Source: Nevskia sp.
Lineage (GTDB): Bacteria; Pseudomonadota; Gammaproteobacteria; Nevskiales; Nevskiaceae
Assembly: GCF_021732705.1 (NCBI RefSeq)
Contig: NZ_JAKFUM010000018.1
Span: 1 to 39,257, forward strand
Reading direction: 5' to 3'
DNA: 39,257 bases
Under the pieces are notes generated by a model. It saw only the letters and a program-made list of their open reading frames with translations. It was not told the origin of the DNA and made no database searches. Below, in pieces: positions 14,999 to 23,310 of this stretch. A program made the translations under genes and the position numbers. The stretch's first letter is position 1, and each line of letters begins with the position of its first letter.

Positions 14999-17473
14999 GC
15001 GCAGGTCGTAGCTGAAGGTCACGCCGACGATGCGCGGCTGGCCGGTGTAGGCGAACACGGTGTCGCCGAGGTTGACGACGGACGCGCGGTAGAACTCGTT
15101 GGTCAGGTTGCGGGCGAAGGCGGTCACCGTCCAGCGCTCGCCGGGGCGCGAGAAGCCGAGGCGCACGTCGATGATCTCGTGCTCGTTCAGCGTGAACAGC
15201 GGGTCGCCTTCGAGCGTCGAATTGGTGTTGCCGGCGTAGCTGTAGGTGACGCCGGGCGAGATGTTCAGCGTATCGGCGACGGTGAACGTGTAGTTCGCCA
15301 GCACGCTGCCCTGCAGGCGCGGGGCGTAGTTGAACGGGCGGCCGGCGAAGTCGAAATCCGCGCCGGTGGCGGTCTGGCCCGTGAAGCGGATGACCTTGGT
15401 GCGGATGTACGAGCCGAGCGCGGTCAGGGTCAGGTTCGGCACCGGAATCCAGGTGACGGTCAGCTCGCCGCCGTCGACCTTGGACTTCGGCACGTTCTGC
15501 AGGTACTGCAGCGCGCCGAAGATCGGATCGGTGAAATAGGTCAGCAGCTGCTTGTCGCGGTAGTTGTAGTGGAACGCGGCCGCATTCACCTGCAGATGCT
15601 TGTCGAACAGGCCGAGCTTGGTGCCGACCTCGTAGGCATCGAGCCGTTCCTGCACCACCGGTGCCAGGCTGGCCTGGTCGACCGAGAACACGGTCGGGAA
15701 GCCGCCGGACTTGTAGCCACGCGTGTACGAGCCGTAGAACAGCGTGTCGTCGAGCGGCGTCCAGCTCAGCACGCTGCGGTAGGCGAGGTTGTCCTGCTTG
15801 AGCCGGTCGCTGTAGAGCCCGGCGTTGCCGTTGGCGTCGACGCTGCCGCACTCGCCCGGTCGCACCACGGTGTTGCCGCCGCGGGCGAGGCTGGCAAACG
15901 TGAACAGCACCGACAGCGGGATGATCGAGTCGTTGTCGGCGTTCTCGAAGGTGCAGCCGGCATAGGTCTGCGATTCGCGCGAGTAGCGGATGCCGCCGGT
16001 CAGCTTCAGCGTGTCGATGAATTCCCAGGTGGCGTCGCCGAACACGCCGTTCGAGCGGATCTGGCCATCGCCGCGGGCCGAGCCGCGGTTCAGCACCAGC
16101 GGCGTGAACAGCGGCGGCGTCGAGCCGTACAGCGGGAAGTTGAGGCTGTTCTCGGACGCGCGGCCTTCGCTGATGATGCCGTACTGGTCATAGCTCGAAT
16201 TGATGCCGACGACCCAGTCGGCCCGCTCGCCGATCTTGCCTTCCAGCCGGATCTCGCCCGAGGTCGAGCGGATGTTGCCGCGCAGGAACTGGTCGATGTT
16301 CTCGAGATCGGTGCCGCCCTGCGGCAGCGCCGAGCCATCCGACCGCACCTGGCTGTACGCGAACAGGCCGGTCAGGGTCAGACTGTCGCTGATCGCCCAG
16401 CGCGGCTTCAGGGTGGCGTTCCAGAAGTCGTCGTTCAGGCCGAAATTGCCGTCCGGATTCCAGTCGGCCACCTTCGGGTTGGCGTTGTCCGGGCGCAGCG
16501 GGTAGTCGCGCAGCCGCGGCGAGATCGAGGCATTGCCCGGCACCAGCGGGTTCTGCGGACGGATGCCGACCGCGAACGGCGCCTGCGGTTCGCTGTTGTC
16601 CTGCCAGCCGGACAGCGCGAGGCGCACGCTGACGTCCTCGATCACGTCCCAGTCGGCGATCGCGCGGGCGGCGCGCTTGGAAACCTTGCCGAGGCGGTCG
16701 TCCGGCCGGGTCAGGCTGGTCTGCCAGCCGGTCGTCGATTCGCTCAGGGTGCCGGCGAGCCGCACGCGGAAGTTGTCGGTGATCGGGCCGCTGATGAAGC
16801 CTTCGGTATCGAAGCGGCCGTAGCTGCCGCCGGTGACGTCGAAACCGGCGTCGAACTTGCGCGTCGGCTTGTTCGCCACGTAGTTGATCGTGCCGCCGGT
16901 CGAGTTGCGGCCATACAGGGTGCCCTGCGGCCCCTTCAGCACTTCGACCCGGCGCAGGTCGAAGTTCGGGCCCTTGGTCATCACCGGATAGGCCAGCGCC
17001 ACTTCATCGAGATAGACGCCGACGGTGGACTGGTTGGCGAAGCTGGAATCGGCGAAGCCGACGCCGCGCAGGGTGTAGATCGGCGTGTTGAAGCCGGAAT
17101 CGGCGAAGGTGAAGCCGGCCACGAGCTTCGACAGCTCGCGCGTGTCGCGCACGCCGACGCTCTTCAGGTCTTCGCCGCTGTAGGCGCTGATCGAGGTCGG
17201 AATGTCGTCGATGTAGCCCTCGCGGCGGTTCGCGGTGACGATCACCTCCTCGATCCGGGTCACGGCGCCCGGGCCTGCCGCCGCCGTCGCACCCGCTGGC
17301 GCTGCGGCGGCGGCCGGCGTTTCCGCCGGTGCGGCGGTGGCCTCGGTTTCGACCGTCGCACCGGCAGCGGCATCGGCCGTCGGCGGGTCCTGCGCCAGCG
17401 CAGCGAGTGGCGCAGCGCCGTACAGCGTGGCAAGGGCGAGGGTCAGCGAGCGTGCAAAGAGCGTCCTGTTCAT
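14996..17473 (-). CDS. TonB-dependent outer-membrane receptor
   Basis: 825 residues, normal for the family. Signal peptide to about residue 27, then a long Ala/Pro/Thr/Glu-rich linker (about 30-70), the TonB box EEVIVTA, a plug domain (about 85-210, with RVEVLKGPQGTLYGRNSTGGTINYV), and a 22-strand barrel that ends with a C-terminal arginine (SYDLR). The substrate cannot be read from the sequence; the barrel resembles the large sphingomonad/gamma-type receptors often annotated for siderophores or other small compounds. It converges with the copper locus, and methanobactin operons pair MbnP/MbnH with a TonB receptor (MbnT), so copper-chelate uptake is one hypothesis. It also lies 133 bases downstream of the TolC gene on the same strand. 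Confidence 0.88.
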   Translation of the reverse strand: MNRTLFARSLTLALATLYGAAPLAALAQDPPTADAAAGATVETEATAAPAETPAAAAAPAGATAAAGPGAVTRIEEVIVTANRREGYIDDIPTSISAYSGEDLKSVGVRDTRELSKLVAGFTFADSGFNTPIYTLRGVGFADSSFANQSTVGVYLDEVALAYPVMTKGPNFDLRRVEVLKGPQGTLYGRNSTGGTINYVANKPTRKFDAGFDVTGGSYGRFDTEGFISGPITDNFRVRLAGTLSESTTGWQTSLTRPDDRLGKVSKRAARAIADWDVIEDVSVRLALSGWQDNSEPQAPFAVGIRPQNPLVPGNASISPRLRDYPLRPDNANPKVADWNPDGNFGLNDDFWNATLKPRWAISDSLTLTGLFAYSQVRSDGSALPQGGTDLENIDQFLRGNIRSTSGEIRLEGKIGERADWVVGINSSYDQYGIISEGRASENSLNFPLYGSTPPLFTPLVLNRGSARGDGQIRSNGVFGDATWEFIDTLKLTGGIRYSRESQTYAGCTFENADNDSIIPLSVLFTFASLARGGNTVVRPGECGSVDANGNAGLYSDRLKQDNLAYRSVLSWTPLDDTLFYGSYTRGYKSGGFPTVFSVDQASLAPVVQERLDAYEVGTKLGLFDKHLQVNAAAFHYNYRDKQLLTYFTDPIFGALQYLQNVPKSKVDGGELTVTWIPVPNLTLTALGSYIRTKVIRFTGQTATGADFDFAGRPFNYAPRLQGSVLANYTFTVADTLNISPGVTYSYAGNTNSTLEGDPLFTLNEHEIIDVRLGFSRPGERWTVTAFARNLTNEFYRASVVNLGDTVFAYTGQPRIVGVTFSYDLR

Positions 17474-17606
17474 CGGTTCCGGTGAGCGGCGCGGGCGCCA
17501 TCGCGCCGGCCAGCGTCTGCTGAAAGAGGAACGGTAATATCGCGGGCCGTTCTGATAACCGGAAAGATTTGTTCCGCTGGCACTTATGCCGAATTGACGC
17601 GCTGCA

Positions 17607-18911
17607 TCATTCGGGGATCGCCGCCAGATTCAGCTTGCCGCTGGCCGCCAGCAGCTGCAGCGCGGCGACCGAGCGATCGTGCCGGCTGGCAGCCAGATTG
17701 ACGCCGGCCGCGAGCAGATCGCGCTGGGCATCGAGCAGGTCGAGCGTCGTCCGCGTGCCGACCGCCTGCTCCTTGCGGACGCTGTCGAGCGCCAGCTCGC
17801 TGGCTTCGACATCGGCCTCGTAGGCCGCGATCACCTGCCCGGCCACCCGATACAGGGTCCAGGCCTGGGCGATCTGCTCCTGTGTTGCGCGGCGGGCATC
17901 GGCCGCCTGCGCGCTGGCGGCGTCGGCATTGGCGCGGGCGGCGGACACGCGGGCGGCCACGGCACCGCCGGCGTAGATCGGCACGGTGGCGCGCAGCTGC
18001 ACGGACCAGTAGGTCTGGCGGTCGTAGGTGAACGTGGAATCGTCGGCATCGCTGGCTTCGCCTTCGAGCGACAGCCGCGGCAGGTAGCCGGCCTTCTCGG
18101 CCGTGATCCGGGACTTCGCGGCCAGCACCTCGGCCTCGGCGGCACGCACGGCGGGGGTTGCGTCGGCCGCGGCCAGCGCTTCGCCGAGCGAGGCCGGCAC
18201 CGCGGGCTGCGGCCAGTCGCCGGGCAGCGCATCCGGAGACGTGCCGACCACGCGCGTGAACGCCGCCGAACTGACGTCGGCCGTGGCCCGGGCGCGTTCG
18301 AGCGCGGCCTGCGCTTCGGCCAGCCGCGCGCGGGCCTGCGCGAGATCGGTTTTGGTCGCCTCGCCGGCCTTCAGGCGCTTGTCGGTATCGCCCAAGGCCT
18401 GTTCCAGACGCTGGACGTTGGTCTCGTTCAGCGCGATCACTGCGCGATCACGCTTCACGTCGAGCCAGGCGCTGCTGGCGGCCAGCAGCAGTTGCTGCTT
18501 CGTCGCCGCCTCGTTCTCGAGCGCGCCGTCGAGCTGCGCCCGCGCCGCGTCGAGCTGCGCGGTGACCAGCCCGCCGGTGTACAGCGGCTGCGACGCGGTC
18601 AGGCCCCAGGCCAGCGGATTGCGCGAGCCGGCGACCGGGAACTGGGCGTTGGTGTACAGCCGCGACCGGCCGCCGGTGACGCTGGCGTTGACCGTCGGTC
18701 GATAGCCGGCCTTCGCGGCATCGACCTCGGCGGCCGAGCCTTCCGCCGCGCGATGGGCGGCGACCAGACGCGGATCGTTCTGCAGCGCGCGTTCGGCCGC
18801 TTCGCGCAGGCTCAGGGCGTCGGCCGTGGCGGTGACGAACAGTGCCGCGACGGCGGCAGCGACTGCAGCGGCGAAGTTCTTGGGGGAACGGTGCTCGGAA
18901 CGGTTCGGCAT
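17607..18911 (-). CDS. TolC-family outer-membrane channel
   Basis: 434 residues with a signal peptide (to about residue 32, ATADA), followed by the typical opening LSLREAAERALQNDPRL and the repeated coiled-coil/barrel structure of TolC proteins. Motifs include YLPRLSLEGEA and QLRATVPIYAGG in the second repeat and EQAVGTRTTLDLLDAQRDLLAA near the C-terminus. It is 64 bases downstream of the TetR gene on the same strand and divergent from the EmrA/EmrB-type genes, so it should be the outer-membrane exit duct of that pump. It could also serve the metal RND pump, which has no other channel in the window. Confidence 0.92.
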   Translation of the reverse strand: MPNRSEHRSPKNFAAAVAAAVAALFVTATADALSLREAAERALQNDPRLVAAHRAAEGSAAEVDAAKAGYRPTVNASVTGGRSRLYTNAQFPVAGSRNPLAWGLTASQPLYTGGLVTAQLDAARAQLDGALENEAATKQQLLLAASSAWLDVKRDRAVIALNETNVQRLEQALGDTDKRLKAGEATKTDLAQARARLAEAQAALERARATADVSSAAFTRVVGTSPDALPGDWPQPAVPASLGEALAAADATPAVRAAEAEVLAAKSRITAEKAGYLPRLSLEGEASDADDSTFTYDRQTYWSVQLRATVPIYAGGAVAARVSAARANADAASAQAADARRATQEQIAQAWTLYRVAGQVIAAYEADVEASELALDSVRKEQAVGTRTTLDLLDAQRDLLAAGVNLAASRHDRSVAALQLLAASGKLNLAAIPE

Positions 18912-18975
18912 GGCGGTCAGCGGGGCTCAGCGGGTTCGGCAAGGGGCGACAGCAGCGGGGGCTGTGGCCGCAGGG

Positions 18976-19707
18976 TCAGGGTGCGGGCGAGCGCCGTCGG
19001 GCGCAGCCGTGCAGGAACAGGTCGACGACACCGGCGATGTGGCGATCGATGTCGTGGCCGGGCAGGAACGGGTCCAGCCCGAGCAGGGCCCGGTGGTGCG
19101 GGTTGGCCTTCACCATCTCGATGAATTGCGTGGCGGTGAATTCCGGGTCCGGGCAGTGCAGGGTGCCGGCCTCGTGCTGCAGGCGGAAATAGTCGCCGAG
19201 CATCCGCCGCGCGCGCTGCGGGCCGTTCTCGTAGAAGCGCTTGGCGAGCGCCGGGAAGCGCGGCATCTCGGCAACGATGATCCGGAACAGCTCGCGCCGC
19301 TCGCGTTCGAGGAACACGCCGACGAAGCGGCGCGCGATCTCGGTCAGCGTGCGCTCGATGTCGTCGTCCGGCTGCGTCGGAATGCGGAAGCCGCTCATGA
19401 ATTCGGCGCACTGCGCGGCGATGATGTCGCCGAACAGGCCTTCCTTGTTGCCGAAGTAGCGATACAGGCTGGCCTTGGAGCCGCCGACGCGGCGCATCAC
19501 TTCCTCGATGCTCGCGCCTTCGTAGCCGCACTCCAGGAACACGTCGCGCGCCGCAAGCAGCAGCGCGCTGCGGCGACGTTCGCCGCGGGTGCCGAGGCCT
19601 TCCGCCGCCGCCGGTTCTGTCGCGCCGTCGGCGGCATCGTCCGCGGCCGCTTCGACGGCTGCGGACCGCGCTTCGGCAACGACGGATGACGGTTTGACTT
19701 TCGCCAC
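18976..19707 (-). CDS. TetR/AcrR-family repressor
   Basis: 243 residues. After an Ala-rich N-terminal extension of about 45 residues comes the TetR helix-turn-helix (about 48-92, ending GGSKASLYRYFGNKEGLF) and an AefR-type C-terminal ligand domain. The GTG at 19707 is the only start that covers the frame, but it lacks a clear ribosome binding site, so the true start may be internal. It is divergent from the efflux adaptor gene, with a perfect inverted repeat 14 bases upstream of its start. By position it is the repressor of both the tolC-side and emrAB-side transcripts. Confidence 0.88.
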   Translation of the reverse strand: MAKVKPSSVVAEARSAAVEAAADDAADGATEPAAAEGLGTRGERRRSALLLAARDVFLECGYEGASIEEVMRRVGGSKASLYRYFGNKEGLFGDIIAAQCAEFMSGFRIPTQPDDDIERTLTEIARRFVGVFLERERRELFRIIVAEMPRFPALAKRFYENGPQRARRMLGDYFRLQHEAGTLHCPDPEFTATQFIEMVKANPHHRALLGLDPFLPGHDIDRHIAGVVDLFLHGCARRRSPAP

Positions 19708-19720
19708 TTCGGAGGCTCAA

Positions 19721-19740
19721 ACTGAACTGTAACGTTCAGT
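19721..19740. promoter_or_regulatory. Putative TetR operator
   Basis: ACTGAAC (19721-19727) and GTTCAGT (19734-19740) form a perfect 7-base inverted repeat separated by TGTAAC. It lies in the 140-base divergent interval between the TetR gene and the efflux adaptor, the usual place for an auto-regulated TetR operator controlling both transcripts. Confidence 0.65.
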
Positions 19741-19847
19741 ACACTATCAGCGGCCCGACCCCTCCGCAACCGCTCCCGCCGACCCTTGATCGGCATCGGC
19801 GCGCACCACGAGACGTCGACCGCCTGCGCAGACACCGGAATTTCTCG

Positions 19848-20984
19848 ATGGCCACCACCTCCGCCAATCCCGCCACCACCCCGCCCGCCGCCGACGCCCC
19901 TGCGGCCTCGTCCGGCAAGCGCGTCGTGCGCTTCGCCGTGCTGGCGCTGGTGATCGCGGCCGCGGCCGGCTACGGCTGGCACTGGTGGACCACGGGCCGC
20001 TTCGTGATGTCGACCGACAACGCTTACGTCCGTGCCGACATCGCGTCGCTGACGCCGCGCATCGGCGGCGAAGTGATCGCGCTGCATGTCGTCGACAACC
20101 AGGCGGTCAAGGCCGGCGACCTGCTGCTCGAGATCGATCGCCGCGATTACGCGGCCCGCGTCGACAACGCCCGCGCCGCCGTCGCCAATGCCAAGGCCGC
20201 CGTCGCCGGCAACGGCCAGCAGCGCGGCCAGCAGGAATCGTCGATCGCCGAAGCGCGCGCCGGCTTGAGCGCCGCGCGGGCCGTCGCCGAACAGACCCGG
20301 CAGGAACTCGATCGCGCCCGCAGCCTTTTGCGTGATGGTGTCGCCACGCGCCAGCGGCTGGACAACGCCGAGGCCGCGTACAAGAACGCGGTGGCGACGG
20401 TCGCCCGCGCCGAAGCCGGCGTGCAGGCCGCGCAGCGCGCGCTGAGCACCTTGGCCGAAAGCGGCAATGCCAGCGCCGAAGCCGCGCTCGCCGCCGCAGA
20501 AGCGCAGCTCAAGCTGGCCGAGATCGACCTCGCCGCCACCGAAATCCGGGCGCCGGTCGACGGCAGCGTCGGCGACCTGTCGGCGCGTCTCGGCGAGCGC
20601 GTGCAGCCCGGCCAGCGCCTGCTGTCGCTGGTGCCGCTCGACAAGGTCTATGTCGAGGCCAACTTCAAGGAAACGCAGCTGGCGCGGATGCAGATCGGCC
20701 AGCCGGTCGAGATCACCCTGGACGCGTTTCCCGACAAGCGCCTGATCGGCCACGTCGACAGCTTCTCGCCCGCGTCGGGCGCCGAATTCGCGCTGTTGCC
20801 GGCCCAGAATGCGACCGGCAACTTCACCAAGATCGTGCAGCGGGTGCCGGTGCGCATCGCGCTCGACGATCGCGCCGGGCTCGACGGCAAGCTGCGGCCG
20901 GGACTGTCGGTCGAAGCGGCGGTAGACACGCGCGGCGAGCCGGCGGCGACCCATGCGGCGACGGTCGCCGCACCGAAGTCCTGA
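19848..20984 (+). CDS. HlyD/EmrA-type membrane-fusion protein
   Basis: 378 residues: short cytoplasmic N-terminus, one transmembrane helix (about 27-45), then STDNAYVRADIASLTPRI, the classic EmrA opening of the barrel-sandwich domain. A long Ala-rich coiled-coil hairpin (about 95-225), the second lipoyl half (EIRAPVDGSVGDLSARLGERV) and a beta-barrel (YVEANFKETQLARMQIGQPV) follow. It is followed 16 bases later by the DHA2-type transporter and works with it and with TolC as a three-part efflux system for drugs or toxic organics. Regulated by the divergent TetR gene. Confidence 0.93.
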   Translation: MATTSANPATTPPAADAPAASSGKRVVRFAVLALVIAAAAGYGWHWWTTGRFVMSTDNAYVRADIASLTPRIGGEVIALHVVDNQAVKAGDLLLEIDRRDYAARVDNARAAVANAKAAVAGNGQQRGQQESSIAEARAGLSAARAVAEQTRQELDRARSLLRDGVATRQRLDNAEAAYKNAVATVARAEAGVQAAQRALSTLAESGNASAEAALAAAEAQLKLAEIDLAATEIRAPVDGSVGDLSARLGERVQPGQRLLSLVPLDKVYVEANFKETQLARMQIGQPVEITLDAFPDKRLIGHVDSFSPASGAEFALLPAQNATGNFTKIVQRVPVRIALDDRAGLDGKLRPGLSVEAAVDTRGEPAATHAATVAAPKS

Positions 20985-21000
20985 TCCGCGAGCGACGTCG

Positions 21001-22578
21001 ATGTCGGCCGTGACCGTCGGAACTGAGCTGCCGCCGCTGCCGGGCAGCGCCGAAGCCAAGGCGCGCACGCGGCGCGCGTGGTTCGGCTACCTCGCGATGA
21101 TCTTCGGCAATTTCATGGCGATTCTGGACATCCAGATCGTCGCGTCGTCGATCAATCAGCTGCAGGCCGGGCTGTCGGCCAGCGCCGACGAGATCCAGTG
21201 GGTGCAGACCTCGTACCTGATTGCCGAAGTCATCGCGATTCCGCTGTCCGGCTACCTGTCGCGGATGCTGTCGACGCGGATCTACTTCGTGATCTGCGCA
21301 CTCGGCTTCATGCTGGCGAGCGCGGCCTGCGCCACCGCGTGGAATCTCGAATCGATGATCGTGTTCCGCGTGATCCAGGGCTTCATGGGCGGCGGCATGA
21401 TCCCGACCACCTCGGCGGCGATGTTCGCGATGTTTCCGCCGGAAAAGCGGGTGCTGCCGCAGATCCTGTTCGGCATGGCTTCGACCTTGGCGCCGTCGAT
21501 CGGCCCGACCGTCGGCGGCTATCTCACGCAGAGCTTCTCGTGGCACTGGCTATTCCTGATCAACGTGATTCCGGGCCTGCTGGTGTCGGCGGCGGTGTGG
21601 AATCTGGTGCGCATCGACAAGCCGATGCCGGAACTGCTGAAGACCATCGACCTGTGGGGGCTGGCCTTCCTTGCCGTGTTCCTCGGCAGCTTCGAGTACT
21701 TCCTTGACGAAGGCCCGCGCAACGACTGGTTCGCGAAGGATTCGGTCGCGATCTGCGCGGTCACCGCGGTGCTCGGCGGCACGCTGTTCTTCTGGCGCTC
21801 GTTCACCGCGAAGAACCCGATCGTCGACCTGCGCGCGTTCGGCAATCGCAATTTCGCGATCGGCACGGTGCTGGCGTCGGCGCTCGGCATGGGCCTGTAC
21901 ACGCTGATCTACCTGACGCCGCTGTTCCTCGGCCAGGTGCGCGGCTACAACAGCCTGCAGATCGGGCAGGTGATGATCGTGCAGGGTGCGGCGATGTTCT
22001 TCACCGCACCGCTCGCCGGCAAGCTGCTGAAGGTGATCTCGCTGCGCACGATGGTCGCGCTCGGCCTGTCGCTGGCGGCGACCGGCGCCTGGCTCAATGG
22101 CCATCTCACGGCGGACTGGGGTGCCTTGCAGTTCGCGCTGCCGCAAGTGCTGCGCGGCAGCGGCTTCCTGCTGTGCTTCTTCTCGATGACCAACATCGCG
22201 CTCGGCACCCTGCCGCCGGCGGAACTGAAGAATGCCAGCGGCCTGTTCAACGTGATGCGCAACATCGGCGGTGCGATCGGGCTGGCGTCGGTCAACTCGC
22301 TGATCAACTCGCGCACCTGGCTGCACTGGCAGATGCTCGGCGAGAGCGTGCAGGCCGACCACCCGGCCGTGCGCGACGCGATGACCGCCGGCCGGGCGCT
22401 GACCGGCAGCGACGCCGGGGCCATGAGCCTGATCGCCCGCCAGATGCAGCAGCAGGTCGCGGTGATGACCTATTCCGACATGTTCACGATGATTGCCGGC
22501 GTGCTGCTGGTGGCCTTGCTGCTGCTGCCGTTCATCACCGCCCCGAAGCACGAGGTGCCGGCCGACGCGGCGCACTGA
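21001..22578 (+). CDS. EmrB/QacA-type (DHA2) MFS efflux transporter
   Basis: 525 residues from the ATG at 21001; the frame extends 48 bases further upstream but overlaps the adaptor gene and lacks a sensible N-terminus. It has 14 predicted transmembrane helices. The DHA2 signatures include FMAILDIQIVASSINQLQ in TM1 with the conserved Asp, IQWVQTSYLIAEVIAIPLSG, and the motif-C region around PSIGPTVGGYL. It is an inner-membrane proton-driven drug exporter that pairs with the EmrA-type protein upstream. The acyl-CoA thioesterase gene follows 77 bases later. Confidence 0.93.
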   Translation: MSAVTVGTELPPLPGSAEAKARTRRAWFGYLAMIFGNFMAILDIQIVASSINQLQAGLSASADEIQWVQTSYLIAEVIAIPLSGYLSRMLSTRIYFVICALGFMLASAACATAWNLESMIVFRVIQGFMGGGMIPTTSAAMFAMFPPEKRVLPQILFGMASTLAPSIGPTVGGYLTQSFSWHWLFLINVIPGLLVSAAVWNLVRIDKPMPELLKTIDLWGLAFLAVFLGSFEYFLDEGPRNDWFAKDSVAICAVTAVLGGTLFFWRSFTAKNPIVDLRAFGNRNFAIGTVLASALGMGLYTLIYLTPLFLGQVRGYNSLQIGQVMIVQGAAMFFTAPLAGKLLKVISLRTMVALGLSLAATGAWLNGHLTADWGALQFALPQVLRGSGFLLCFFSMTNIALGTLPPAELKNASGLFNVMRNIGGAIGLASVNSLINSRTWLHWQMLGESVQADHPAVRDAMTAGRALTGSDAGAMSLIARQMQQQVAVMTYSDMFTMIAGVLLVALLLLPFITAPKHEVPADAAH

Positions 22579-22655
22579 GCGCCGAACCCGGCTGCCGGAC
22601 TTCGCCGGTGACGGCACACTGGCGGTCCACCCCCACGACGCAAGGATGTTTTCGC

Positions 22656-23183
22656 ATGGCCGATGTCCCCGGCAGCGCCCCGCTGGCGCCGCGTTCCGTC
22701 GCCCTGTCCGCCGTGCGCGAACAGGTCTACATGGTGTTTCCGAACGATCTGAACCCGAACAACACGGTGTTCGGCGGGCTGATCATGGCGCACATGGACC
22801 GCGTCGCCGCCGTGGTCGCCGATCGCCACTCGGGCGGCGTCACCGTCACGGTCAGCGTCGATGCCGTGCACTTCCTCGCGCCGGCGCGGCGCGGCGACGT
22901 CCTGGTGATGCATGCCTCGATGAACCGCGCCTGGCGCAGCTCGATGGAGGTCGGCGTGCGGGTGGAAGCCGAAGCCATCGGCAGTTGCGAGCGCCGCCAC
23001 ATCCTGACGGCCTACCTGACGTTCGTCGCGGTGGATGCCGAGGGCCGGCCGCGGCCAGTCGCGCCGCTGCTGGCCGAGACCGACGACGAGCGCCGCCGCT
23101 ATCTCGAAGCCGAACTGCGCCGCGCCAACCGTCTGCGCCATGCCGAAGACGTGCGCGCCCTGCGCAGTGCCAGCGCGCCTTGA
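22656..23183 (+). CDS. Acyl-CoA thioesterase (hotdog fold, YciA/BACH type)
   Basis: 175 residues from the ATG at 22656, preceded by AAGGA about 10 bases upstream. One hotdog domain (about 18-135): VFPNDLNPNNTVFGGLIMAHMD holds the Asn/Gly/Asp catalytic region of the BFIT/BACH/YciA group, followed by VTVSVDAVHFLAPARRGDVL. The tail is a charged helix. It hydrolyses acyl-CoA thioesters in the cytoplasm. It lies after the efflux pair on the same strand, possibly on the same transcript; a functional link is not evident. Confidence 0.88.
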   Translation: MADVPGSAPLAPRSVALSAVREQVYMVFPNDLNPNNTVFGGLIMAHMDRVAAVVADRHSGGVTVTVSVDAVHFLAPARRGDVLVMHASMNRAWRSSMEVGVRVEAEAIGSCERRHILTAYLTFVAVDAEGRPRPVAPLLAETDDERRRYLEAELRRANRLRHAEDVRALRSASAP

Positions 23184-23224
23184 GCACGACGCGGGCGATG
23201 GTGTGAACGTCTCAGGGCCGCGTC

Positions 23225-23256
23225 GTCACAGAGCCTTCACGCGCCTTTCACGGCGC
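23225..23256 (+). promoter_or_regulatory. Putative Pho box (three 11-bp repeats)
   Basis: GTCAC at 23225, TTCAC at 23236 and TTCAC at 23247 are spaced exactly 11 bases apart. PhoB binds tandem 11-bp repeats with a TGTCA/TTTCA-like core. The site lies 55-85 bases upstream of a phosphocholine-type phospholipase C gene, a class commonly induced by phosphate starvation. The match is by spacing and core only. Confidence 0.45.
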
Positions 23257-23310
23257 TGACCCGAAGCGCCGCCAGCATGCGCGCCACCGAGACTCTCGAG
23301 GCGTGCAGCG

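Noticed and set aside
15179-17485. 768-codon plus-strand open frame
   Set aside because: Antisense shadow of the TonB receptor, which has clear plug and TonB-box motifs on the minus strand.
17679-19124. 481-codon plus-strand open frame across tolC and tetR
   Set aside because: Runs antisense through two well-supported genes and shows no domain.
19497-21068. 523-codon minus-strand open frame across the EmrA-type gene
   Set aside because: Shadow; the plus strand has full EmrA motifs and the TetR gene overlaps its end.
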